From Zelonia costaricensis (Eukaryota; Euglenozoa; Kinetoplastea; Trypanosomatida; Trypanosomatidae), in contig JASAOO010003447.1 in assembly GCA_030849075.1 (NCBI GenBank), forward strand, positions 1 to 64,000: 64,000 nt of DNA, written 5' to 3'. How positions within the stretch are numbered: the stretch's first letter is position 1; each line of letters opens with the position of its first letter. Both the position numbers and the translations under genes were made by a program. The notes beneath the pieces are model-generated. The model ran no database searches. It was not told where the DNA came from and worked only from the letters and a program-made list of their open reading frames with translations. This document shows, piece after piece, positions 19,192 through 28,421 of the stretch.

Positions 19192-22100
19192 TCACCACAC
19201 CGGTAGTGCCTCGGGAGCCCCCCTCCCTCCCCCCGGGCGCGCACCGTTGCCACCGACACCGGCGTCGCCGGCGGCGTCGTCCGAGTCTACGCTTTCCCAG
19301 TCGCTGTCGGAGCCGCCTCGCTGCCTGCTGCTGGGTCCGGGCTGCGTGGGCGCCGCCGTGTACGGCCCGACCATCTGGTGCACGTCGTAGTGCCGCTCAA
19401 AGGTCTCCTCCACGAGGGTTGGGTACGACTGCCAGAGGAGCTCCACGAAGGGCCGCACGTAGGCGATCACGAGAATAAGCAACAAGAACACGACGGCGAG
19501 GGTGAGGGCCATGCCAAAGATCACGGCGCGACCGAACAAGGACGGGTTCCAGCACAGAAAGCTCAGGCAAACCGCGCCGAGCACGACGGTGATCGCGTTC
19601 GTCGTGACGCACAGCAGCACCGTTCCCCAGAACACCGGCACCGCCCAAAACATCACGGACGACACGACAAAGAAGAGCACGGCCACGACGATGCGGCGCA
19701 GCATGAGGTGCGACGGTATCGCCGAGGGGTCCATGTATTCCTCGCGGCGGTCGAAGCCGAGCGGATCGGCCATCGGCGGCTGCACCAGCTCGTCCTCGCC
19801 GTCGTGCTCAATGAAGCCCTCGACAGCACGTAACTGCTCGGCGTCGAACAGGTAGTCCTCCATGCCAGGCACGGTGTGCCCGAGCCAGCGCACCACCGGC
19901 AGGAGCAGGCGCAGCTGCGCGCGCTGCAGCGGGAAGATGGCAAAGCACCACAGCGCCGCCCCAAACGCCGCAGCGTAGAGGAGGACGCAGACGCCGTAGT
20001 TGACGAAGGAGTTGCGGAGCAGCAGCATCGACCACCACTCGTACGCCACGGCGCGCCAGCGACCCATGCGGAGGTACGGGTAGGATAGCTGCATCGCCGC
20101 GATGTAGCACTTGACGGCGTTGACGGTGTGCGGCTCCTCACGCACCGTGTCCTGCTCCGGGTAGAAGTTCGGCATCGACGGCAGCGCCTCGGGCCGCAGG
20201 ACGTGCGTGATGTGACTTGCTGCCTCCTGGTACGAGCGGCGCCACGCGTCGAGCACCATCTGGTGCGACCGCGCCGTCGACAGCGTCTGCGGCGCCTGCG
20301 CGATGAAGGCCGGGGCGACCACCCCATCCAGGTTGATGACCGGCAGCTGGCGCTGCGGCTTCTCCACCCACTCCCCCGGCGAAGACAGGGCCATGAGGGT
20401 GTTGCACAGCCCGTCCTCCATCGTGGCGGCCCGCAGCCACTCCATCGGCTCCTGCACCCGATCCAGCGTCTCGCGAAACCCCTCCGCCGCCCCAGCCACG
20501 CGCCTCGCCGACTCGGGGTCCATGAGGTGGAAGAGGAAGACGGCGCGGTCGGACATGTTGCCCCACACCTCCTCCCAGAGCTTCCGCGCCGGCGGCGTGA
20601 GGCTGGTCGAGCTGGCCACCGCCAGCACGAGTGGGTCGATCGAGGCCATGAGCCGCTCGTCGACCATGGGCGCCACCAACTCCCGCACCCGCGCCGCGTA
20701 CGCGACGCCGAACGGGAGCAGCACGCGCTCCACCAACACCCGCAGCACCTCCGTCCGGCGCCACTCATCATAGCTCGCGTCCGCGTTCACGTCGTAGCCG
20801 ATGGCCATGCCGAGCGACAGCGGCATCTTCAGCGGTCGCCCCGTCTCCAGCGACGCGCCGTCGCCCCAGAGGAGGTTGCGGCAGCCCAGCATCGCCCAGA
20901 AAGGCATGCGGAAAAAGATGAGGAGGACGATCAGCTCGATGGTGGCGACGCGGAGGAAGCCGCGGAGGACTCGCAGCGGCTCGGAGTCGAAGACCTGCGT
21001 GACAACGCAGCGCCAGTAGCCGAGCACCGTGTCCCAGCGGGCGTCGTAGCTGCGCACGAAGAAAAGCTCGACCCCGTTCGAGAAGAGCGGGCTGATGACG
21101 GTGAGCTCGACCGCGGTGAGCAGCATCACCAGCATCGCCCCGAGCACCCAGTAGATGGCCACCTTGAACACCGTCAGGCCCTGCGCAAACGCGACGAAGC
21201 CGCGATCGAAGCCGATGTCCATGTACGGCGCGAGGGCGTAGTGTAGCACCATCCCACCCAGCTCCGGCAGCGCGCCGTAGAAGAAGATGGCGTCGACGAA
21301 GTAGACGCTGAAGAGGGTGCGCACCGCGTCCTGCGTCAGCAGCGGCACCCGCTCCGCCACCTCCACGAACCGCCGCTTCGGCGCCGCGAGGACCTGCCGG
21401 GTGTGGAAGAGCCGCCAGCCTGCAATGAAGCCAAACAGCGCCACCGCGAGGGCCACGCGACCCCAGAACGACCGCAGCAGCAGCGTCAGGACAAGGCCGC
21501 AGCCGAGCTGTCGCAGCACGGAGGGCAGCACGCGCCGGACGCCGCCCCCGCCAACGCCGGACCGCAGCCACTCCACAGTGTCGAAGAGCTCGTCCACGAA
21601 GGAGAGGCGATAGGCCACCTCGCTCTCGCCCTGCGACGCCGCGTCCGAGTCGCTGTCGCTCGACAAGCCGTCGCCTGCGTCGCCGTGCGCGGCGTCCCTA
21701 TCCGGGTCGAGTGGCGGAATGAGCGGCCGCAGCTGCCGGTGCTGCTCGAGGCGGTGGGCTGCCCCCTGCAAGAGAAGGTCTTGCAGGTCGGTGGGCACCG
21801 GGCCCCACTCCGGCCGCCACGCCTCCAGCCCCTCGATGGCAGCAGCGAGGCCAGGGTCGTCGAGCGGCTGCGCGAAGTACGGCATGTGGAAGCGGTCGGG
21901 CTCTGGCAGCGGGAGCGGCGGCGTTGGCGGCCGCGCTGCACCCATCGCGGCCGCCAGTCGTATCTCGTCCTCGTAGTCGTGCTCGCCCTCCTCCGCCACC
22001 TCCGCCTCCGCCTCCTCCTCCTCCTCCCCGTCTCCGTCCCCGTCCCCGTCGTCTTCGCCTTCTTCCTCCGCGTCGTCGGTGTAGCGGTGGTCGTCGCGGA

Positions 22101-23217
22101 GGTAGTCGGCGTTGTAATCCTCCCACGCGGCGCCGTTGTCGTCGTACGCCGGCTCGCCGACCCCCCAGTCTTGATCGAAGCCGAAGTTGGGGTACACCGT
22201 GTCGAACAGCGAGCGCGGTGGTGGCGGCGGCGGCGCGGCCAGGCGGGCGCGATCCTCCTCCTCGCGCCGGGCCACCTCGCGAAGAAGTCGCTTCCGAGCT
22301 GTGCGGAAGTAGTGGTTCCACTTGTGCCAGCTCATCACCACGGCGTTCATGACGAGGCACAGGAAAAAGCCGAAGATCAGCGTGTCCGCCCATGCGAGGA
22401 GGGCGGTGGTGTAGCACGGGGGAGTGGGCGGCGGCGGCGGCGCTGCTGCCGCGGTCGCCGTCCCACTCGGCTCGCCGAAGCCCGCGCTGGGGTGGAGCGT
22501 CTGCAAGGCGGGGTTCGGCCGCTCCCAGCCGCCGGAGGCGGTGCGGGTGCCGGGCTCGCTGGTCATGAGCCACCAGAGCAGCGACAGCCGGTCCATGCTG
22601 TAGACGAGACCGAACACCAGCGGAAGAAGGACGAAGCGGAGCAGCACGCAGCAGATCGTCTCCGACAGCTCCAGCAGCAGCGGCTTCACGAGGAACTTCA
22701 GCAGGAACTTGCGCCGTTCCCGCGGCTCGAGCGGCAGGGAGGCGCCGGGCGGGTACTCGGAGTGGACGAGCCGGTAGGTATGCCCGCAGCTCTGGCAGGC
22801 GCGGTTGCGCTGCTGGATGACCCAGCTGTCGATGCACTTCTGGTGCACGAACCCCACCGAGCCGCGGCACTTGCAGCGCTGCGTGACGATGGGGTTGCGC
22901 GGCGTGAAGGTGCCGTCGAAGCAGATCCAGCACTCCATCCCCTCCGTGGAGCTGGAGCGCTGCGACATGGTTTTGGGTGCCGGGGTAGGCGGGCTAGCGG
23001 CGGCCGCGGCCGCGGCGGCAAAGGGCTCTGGGTAGAAGTCGAGCATCTCGTCCAGGCTGACGGTGGCCCGCGCCCCCTCCTCCTCCTCTTCTTCCGCCCG
23101 ACTGTGGCGCGGAGACGCATCCGCGGCGGAGCTCAAGCCCGCAGCCGGGATGCCAAGCGGCGGCGTCGCGGCACCACCCCGCCGTCGGTCCTCGGCGTCA
23201 CGGTGCAACTCCTGCAT
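19192..23217 (-). CDS. RING-CH E3 ubiquitin ligase, Doa10/MARCH6-like
   Basis: This encodes 1,341 residues with an N-terminal RING-CH (RINGv) finger and many membrane helices, the architecture of Doa10/MARCH6, the ER ligase of ERAD. The finger spans about residues 96-150. Its C4HC3 ligands are visible as CWIC, CKC, HQKC and CQSC, with the Trp (SWVIQQ) typical of this class. Hydrophobic segments start about residue 175 and recur to near residue 1,280; yeast Doa10 has 14 helices and about 1,319 residues, so the length fits. A long, strongly acidic Asp/Glu insertion lies in a cytosolic loop (plus-strand 21975-22090). The ATG at 23217 is preferred: no ATG lies between it and a strong acceptor at 23543, and the in-frame extension begins with GTG. 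Partners such as E2 enzymes are not in this window. Confidence 0.9.
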   Translation of the reverse strand: MQELHRDAEDRRRGGAATPPLGIPAAGLSSAADASPRHSRAEEEEEEGARATVSLDEMLDFYPEPFAAAAAAAASPPTPAPKTMSQRSSSTEGMECWICFDGTFTPRNPIVTQRCKCRGSVGFVHQKCIDSWVIQQRNRACQSCGHTYRLVHSEYPPGASLPLEPRERRKFLLKFLVKPLLLELSETICCVLLRFVLLPLVFGLVYSMDRLSLLWWLMTSEPGTRTASGGWERPNPALQTLHPSAGFGEPSGTATAAAAPPPPPTPPCYTTALLAWADTLIFGFFLCLVMNAVVMSWHKWNHYFRTARKRLLREVARREEEDRARLAAPPPPPPRSLFDTVYPNFGFDQDWGVGEPAYDDNGAAWEDYNADYLRDDHRYTDDAEEEGEDDGDGDGDGEEEEEAEAEVAEEGEHDYEDEIRLAAAMGAARPPTPPLPLPEPDRFHMPYFAQPLDDPGLAAAIEGLEAWRPEWGPVPTDLQDLLLQGAAHRLEQHRQLRPLIPPLDPDRDAAHGDAGDGLSSDSDSDAASQGESEVAYRLSFVDELFDTVEWLRSGVGGGGVRRVLPSVLRQLGCGLVLTLLLRSFWGRVALAVALFGFIAGWRLFHTRQVLAAPKRRFVEVAERVPLLTQDAVRTLFSVYFVDAIFFYGALPELGGMVLHYALAPYMDIGFDRGFVAFAQGLTVFKVAIYWVLGAMLVMLLTAVELTVISPLFSNGVELFFVRSYDARWDTVLGYWRCVVTQVFDSEPLRVLRGFLRVATIELIVLLIFFRMPFWAMLGCRNLLWGDGASLETGRPLKMPLSLGMAIGYDVNADASYDEWRRTEVLRVLVERVLLPFGVAYAARVRELVAPMVDERLMASIDPLVLAVASSTSLTPPARKLWEEVWGNMSDRAVFLFHLMDPESARRVAGAAEGFRETLDRVQEPMEWLRAATMEDGLCNTLMALSSPGEWVEKPQRQLPVINLDGVVAPAFIAQAPQTLSTARSHQMVLDAWRRSYQEAASHITHVLRPEALPSMPNFYPEQDTVREEPHTVNAVKCYIAAMQLSYPYLRMGRWRAVAYEWWSMLLLRNSFVNYGVCVLLYAAAFGAALWCFAIFPLQRAQLRLLLPVVRWLGHTVPGMEDYLFDAEQLRAVEGFIEHDGEDELVQPPMADPLGFDRREEYMDPSAIPSHLMLRRIVVAVLFFVVSSVMFWAVPVFWGTVLLCVTTNAITVVLGAVCLSFLCWNPSLFGRAVIFGMALTLAVVFLLLILVIAYVRPFVELLWQSYPTLVEETFERHYDVHQMVGPYTAAPTQPGPSSRQRGGSDSDWESVDSDDAAGDAGVGGNGARPGGGRGAPEALPVW

Positions 23218-23490
23218 TGGAGAAGACAACGCAAGAGAGCGAAGCCCGAAGGTCGTATACGGAAAGGAAGAAGATGCACGTAGCCTTCCGAGCTGTGCTG
23301 GAAGGCTGCAAGAAGGACGTCGCACTGCCCCGTCGCCCTTTTTTTGAATTTCCTTCTCGTTATCGTGAGTCCTCTCCAGGTGTGCCTTGCGGAGGAAATA
23401 CACGAGCAGCTGGCACAGCAGGAGGAAATGGGGGAAGGGAGGCGGTTACAAGGGCGATGCGCCGCAATCTGGCGAGCCTCCGTGTTTGTT

Positions 23491-23510
23491 TGTGTGTGTG
23501 TGTGTGTGTG
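23491..23510 (+). repeat. (GT)n microsatellite
   Basis: Ten GT units lie in the spacer just downstream, in transcript sense, of the predicted Doa10-like splice acceptor, so they would be CA repeats in the 5' untranslated region. Confidence 0.85.
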
Positions 23511-23542
23511 AGAAAGAGAGCGAGGAGCAGGCGTGAAAAGGT

Positions 23543-23585
23543 CTGCAAAATCAAAAAAAAAAAGGAAGAAGACGAAGAGGAGCAG
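23543..23585 (-). promoter_or_regulatory. Predicted trans-splice acceptor for Doa10-like gene
   Basis: On the minus strand, a pyrimidine run that includes 11 consecutive T (complement of 23553-23563) is followed by GATTTTGCAG, with AG at 23544-23543. It predicts a 325-base 5' untranslated region in which I find no upstream ATG. Confidence 0.5.
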
Positions 23586-26101
23586 TAAAGCGGAGAAGTG
23601 GTTTGTCTGTTTGTTTGTGTGGCGTGGTGTGTTCTCCGTTATCCCAGTGGGCAGAGCAAGCGAAGCAGGAGGTATGGATGAACAGGTGCGAGAGCGAGGC
23701 ACTGCACAAGGAGCGCCTGTGTGTCTGTAGATCTGTGTGTGTGTGTGTACCGGTTGAAACTCCAACGGTACGGTGAAGTGGGAGGATGGGGGGGGTGGGG
23801 GACGTGATAATAAAGCGGGGAGGGTTGGGGGAAGGGGTGTCCCCTGTTGTGTCACCGATACCCAATACCTTGTGATGGTGCGAGTTTGTTTGCTCCTGTG
23901 AGACGGGAGAGGAATGGGAGGGGGGAGGGGGGGGGCAAATGCAAAAACGGCAGGGAGAGGACGTCGTGGAGTACGTGAGCGGACATGGTGGAGAAGAAGG
24001 ACAGAGCGGCAACAATCACAGCCAAGAGTTCACACACAGCTGCGCGTGCGCCGACAGAGAGAGATAGGAAGCCGCCAACATGATGACGCGCTCGCACGTG
24101 CCTCCTTGTCTGTTCGTGACACACTCGAACTCGCACAGCTGGGCTACAGCGGATTCGCGAGGATCTCGCCCCCACTCCGCGTCTGAGAGCGAAAAAGAAA
24201 ACGAAAACGAAGAGGGCAGGGGCAGCGGCTCCCCTCGGTGCCGCGCACCCTGATTCGCTTGCTTTGCGGCGACGAGCGCGGTGGATTGATGCGGCAGCTG
24301 GCGCCACACCACCACCCTGCGTGGAGCAGGGACGCAGCCGTGGGTGCGCTTCCTTCATGTCGCGACGCTGCACGACCGAGCCTTCAGCGCACGCTCGATT
24401 GCATCTCCTTCTCCTGCTTCGTTTTCCCTTTTTCTTTCTACTGCTACCTTCGACCCCGCAATTCTTGATTCTCATTCACCGGCAGCGCTCGCCGGAGGAA
24501 CACTTCGAGCTTTAGCGCCGCCGTGAGAGGCAACCGCCATGCGCGAGCCGTTAGCGGCGGCAAGTGAATCAATAGCTGGTGGCTTGAAGTCGATCGTATC
24601 AGCGCGCGTCTTCGCCACAAGTCCACGCCCTACACTCGATTTACAGAGGCGAGTGAGGCAGGCAGGGAACCCAACGAGATGGCGCACAAGCTGGCGGAGC
24701 TACGAAAGACAGCCGGGCTCTTTACCGGGGCGGAGCGTGCCAGAAGATGCAGCGCGAGGTGTTGAAGACCACCCCACGCGCACCGAACCAAGATTTATGA
24801 CAATAAACGCTGACCACATGCGGCGCGGTGGTGACGCGAGAAAAGCAAAAAAGAGAAGAAGATAAAAAAAGAAAACGGGCAACGTGAGATGGAAAGAAAA
24901 TGAGGTGCATGTCGTCAGTCCTCGTGGGGTGGCTCGTCATGGGACAGACCGCACCACCTCGTACGCCGTCGCGAGGGTGTGGAGGGGAGCAGGGGGGGAG
25001 GGAAAGCGGGAGGAGAGGGATAGCGGTGTGTGGGAGTCCGCAACGCGGCGTCCCGCCCCTCGCCAGGAATCCTTCACGAAGCAGGGAGCACGCGGCAGGT
25101 GTATGGCGTGCTCTGGACGGCAACGCACCAGAGTGGCAGAGTCGCTGGGCGGGGAATCAGCAATGCGCGTCACGCAGCAGAGCAAGGACACCAACCAGAG
25201 AAAAAGAGGCGGTTGATGGCACACGATGAAGAGGGGGGAACTTCGAACACGTGAAGTCTGGTACACATTCACGAACAGACGACCACGCACACACACACAT
25301 GCACGCAAGAAGGTACGCAAACAGAAAAAAGTCACAGANCAAACAGAAAAAAGGCACAGACGCAATGGAAAGCAGAACAAGAGAGAGGCAAAGAGGAGGG
25401 GGAGGAGGGGGGGGGGGGAATCACCACACAAGCACAACGCAAAACGCAACAAACAAGTGAGCGCAGAATTCACGCAACAACACATGGAGAAAAAAAAAAG
25501 AAAAACCAGCACAACGCAGCGGGGGAATTAAGGGGGGGGGTCGCACGCGACAGGGGGACGGCGGGATCTCAGCGGAGACGGCTTACGTGCCATCCACCTC
25601 GTTCCCACCTCGTCACTCCTACCGCCTCCCCCCCCATCCACCCACCATCGCCAGCCTCAAACAATACGGCATGCCGCACAGCACCGGCACCCAGTGGCGG
25701 AGGAGAGGGAGGCGGGGAGTCTTGGATGCCCCCTGATGTCGTTGCCTGGCTCACATGCACGCACGTGCCTGCGTCTTCGCCTGCCGCCCTCTCGCGGCGA
25801 CCGTGTATGGGGGGTGTGAGGAGAGGAGGGGGGGAAGGGGGCGAGCCAGGGTGAGCGGGCCGGGCCCGGCAGGGATCGCGGTGGACGCTGGGACGCACTG
25901 TGAAGTGGTGGGGCAGAAGGCTGCACGGGTGAAAGGGGAGGAGCAACGAACAAACAAACAAGTGCACGTGCACTTGTACGCACACACACACACACACAGA
26001 TACAATAATCAGGAACACCATCTGCGCAGCATTAACGCCTAAAAGGCGAGTGTGGAAGTGGGTGTGTATGTGCGCGTGCTGCACAAGGCACGCAAGCACC
26101 T

Positions 26102-27466
26102 CTACATGCCACGCCCGGACTCCTTCTCCTCCCGCTGCAGCAGCGGTGATGAGGAAGCAGCCGGCGGCGTCGACTCGTCGCTGCGTTCCGGCACCGCCGG
26201 GAGGGTGCTGGACGCGTTGTTCGACCGCGGCGTCCAGGCTGCGCTCGGCGGCCTGGCCTGCGCACGTGGCAACGGCACACACTCTGTGTACCGGTGGGGC
26301 AGCGGGTCGGAGATGGAGTCGAGCGTTGCAAGCCCGTCGTCCAGCGCCGCCGCCTCCACGATGGGCACGTGCAGCTTCTTGACCGAGTCGACGTTGGACG
26401 ACGAGTTGGTGCCGTCTTTTTCCTCCATCGGGGTGCCACCGATCTGCGTGAAGCTTGTCATCTGCTTCTCCTTGTCGGCGAGGTACTTGGTGTACGCCTG
26501 CAGGTTCAGGCAGGTCGGCACCGCGTTGTACACCTCCTTGGCAAAGCGGCCGTCGCTGACGTACAGGATGCGGTCGGCGTAGCACTCGATGTCGGGGTTG
26601 TGCGTCACCATGATGCAGGTGGTCTTGGTGCGGCGGTTGATGCGCATGAGCAGGTCCATCACCTCAATCGTGTTGGCCGTGTCCAGGTCACCGGTCGGCT
26701 CGTCCAGCAGCAGGAGGGACGGGTTGTTGGCCAGGCTGCGCGCAATCGTAACGCGCTGCTGCTCGCCGCCGCTCAGCTCGGACGGCAGGTGGTTGATGCG
26801 GTTGCGCAGGCCGACCAGCGTGAGCAGCTGCCGCGAGCGCAGCCGCATCTCCTTGGACGACAGCTTGCCCATCAGCGTCATGGGCAGCTCCACGTTCTCG
26901 GCCGCCGTCATGGTGGCGATGAGGTTGAACGTCTGGAAGACGAAGCCGAGCGACTTGAGACGGATGTCGGCCAGCACGTTCTCAGTCGTGCTCTTGTCAA
27001 TCACTCGACCATTCAGCTCGATGGTGCCGTCGGTGCACGAGTCGATGTTGCCGATAATGTTCAGCAGCGTCGTCTTGCCGCCACCGCTCGGGCCACGAAT
27101 CATGACGAACTCGCCGCGCCGCACCGGACCAAACGACGGTGGCAGCGACGGGTTCGAGAGGCGGCGGCCCGCCTCGCTGTCGGTGCCCGCCTTCTCGGCC
27201 AGCGTGATGTCCTTTAGCGCCACAACACGCTCATCGGAGCCGGCGATGGGGTAGCTCTTGCCGATGTGAGTGAGGCGCAGCACGATCGGCTCCGACTGCA
27301 GCGCTGCCTGCCGCAGCGTCGCCGCCGCGGACGCCACGAGCTGCGGCTCGCCGTGCAGCGCGGTGCCGTCGTCTTCACAGGTGAGCTCGGCCATGGAGAA
27401 GCTGCGCTGCTCGTGGAGGTTCAGTGACCGGGTAGGTGCCTGGCTAACCTCAATGGAAGTCGCCAT
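26102..27466 (-). CDS. ABC ATPase without membrane domain (ABCH-type)
   Basis: This encodes 454 residues with one nucleotide-binding domain and no transmembrane helix. Walker A is GPSGGGKT near residues 125-132; the Q-loop is FVFQTFNL; the signature is LSGGEQQRV near 228; Walker B is LLLLDEPTGDLD near 250; and the H-loop is MVTHNPD. The sequence is closest in style to LolD/MacB-type ATPases (DLDT after the Walker B Glu), which in protists are grouped as subfamily ABCH. About 80 N-terminal and 130 C-terminal residues are Ser/Ala-rich and not part of the domain. A transporter would need a separate membrane partner, and none lies in this window. Transport substrate is unknown. The ATG at 27466 sits 21 bases from a strong acceptor. 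Confidence 0.9.
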   Translation of the reverse strand: MATSIEVSQAPTRSLNLHEQRSFSMAELTCEDDGTALHGEPQLVASAAATLRQAALQSEPIVLRLTHIGKSYPIAGSDERVVALKDITLAEKAGTDSEAGRRLSNPSLPPSFGPVRRGEFVMIRGPSGGGKTTLLNIIGNIDSCTDGTIELNGRVIDKSTTENVLADIRLKSLGFVFQTFNLIATMTAAENVELPMTLMGKLSSKEMRLRSRQLLTLVGLRNRINHLPSELSGGEQQRVTIARSLANNPSLLLLDEPTGDLDTANTIEVMDLLMRINRRTKTTCIMVTHNPDIECYADRILYVSDGRFAKEVYNAVPTCLNLQAYTKYLADKEKQMTSFTQIGGTPMEEKDGTNSSSNVDSVKKLHVPIVEAAALDDGLATLDSISDPLPHRYTECVPLPRAQARPPSAAWTPRSNNASSTLPAVPERSDESTPPAASSSPLLQREEKESGRGM

Positions 27467-28421
27467 GTACGCCTGCGGTGTGTGTGCCTGTGTGAATACG
27501 GGGACGGGGGGATGGGGGGGGGGGGGGGGGCAGCCGTGGGTCAAGAATACGGAGGCGTCAGTGAGAGGAGAAGTAAGACCCTGTGCAGAAAGTGGAGAAG
27601 AGCGAAGGCAAACAACAACAAGAGGAAAACGGAGCCACCAAGCTAATGGGGGAGCAGGGTAGGGAGGGGGGGGAGCTGTGCAGTACACCGGCGCGTCTAC
27701 AGGCGACCAGGGAAAAGGCGGGAAGCAGGCAGGAGGAGAAAAGGAAAAGGCGGGAAGCCGCGAAAAAGAGAGACGGAGTGTGGGGGCGCGGGGGGGGGGG
27801 GGGGCGGTGCGGCGCGGTGCTGATGGAGTGGGTGGGGGAAGAGAGAGGAGAGGGAACCGCGACTGCTCTGTCGAGAAGGGCGGAGGTGGAGTGGAGTGGA
27901 CGAGTACACCAACACCGCAGCGGGCGGGGTCGAGACGGCCCAAAAAGGACCACCAGCCAACAGAGGTGAGCACGAAAGTGGGAGGTGCGGAAGGAAGTGG
28001 AGAGAGGGAGGAGGAGGAGGAGGAGGATGCACTTGCTGTTGCTGCATGAAGGACGGGGGGGGACGCAAGGCGGGAAGCAGGTGGCGGCACAGACCGACCC
28101 ATCAGGGGCACGCGTGAACCTACCGATCTCTTTTCTTTTTTTTCTCACAGGCGAAAAGAACAGTGACTGTACGCCTGCACCTGTCTTCATCCATCAGCGC
28201 AGACGTCCACGGGTGCAACAGCTTGAACAGCATCTTACTGGCTGTTGGCCCAGAGGATGTCGGCGACTCTCCCCTTGGGTACGTTGTTCAGTCCATTTTT
28301 CTTTCTCGGTCTTCCATTTGGTTCATCACGGCAGATCCAGCAGGCACGGAACATCGCCACGGCAGGGTGGTCTGTCACAACATCAGCTTGTCGCCGGCTC
28401 GCTGCGCTTCGCCTCGGTCGG
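27467..28421. other. Intergenic spacer between subtilisin and ABCH-type genes
   Basis: No gene seen. It contains G runs of 17 bases (27514-27530) and 15 bases (27790-27804), and long purine tracts, which read as pyrimidine in the transcript. Confidence 0.6.
27488..27530 (-). promoter_or_regulatory. Predicted trans-splice acceptor for ABCH-type gene
   Basis: On the minus strand a 17-base C run and further C/T sequence lead to GTATTCACAG, with AG at 27489-27488. It leaves only about 21 bases before the ATG at 27466. Confidence 0.5.

Larger units (their letters stand above)
23218..26101. other. Long intergenic spacer with one ambiguous base
   Basis: This 2.9-kb region has no convincing gene on either strand. 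It holds the acceptor of the Doa10-like gene, a GT run at 23491-23510, several A-rich and G-rich runs, and one undetermined base at 25339 inside an A-rich stretch. The 24240-24860 part is less repetitive than its surroundings, but its open frames do not resemble a known protein. Confidence 0.55.
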
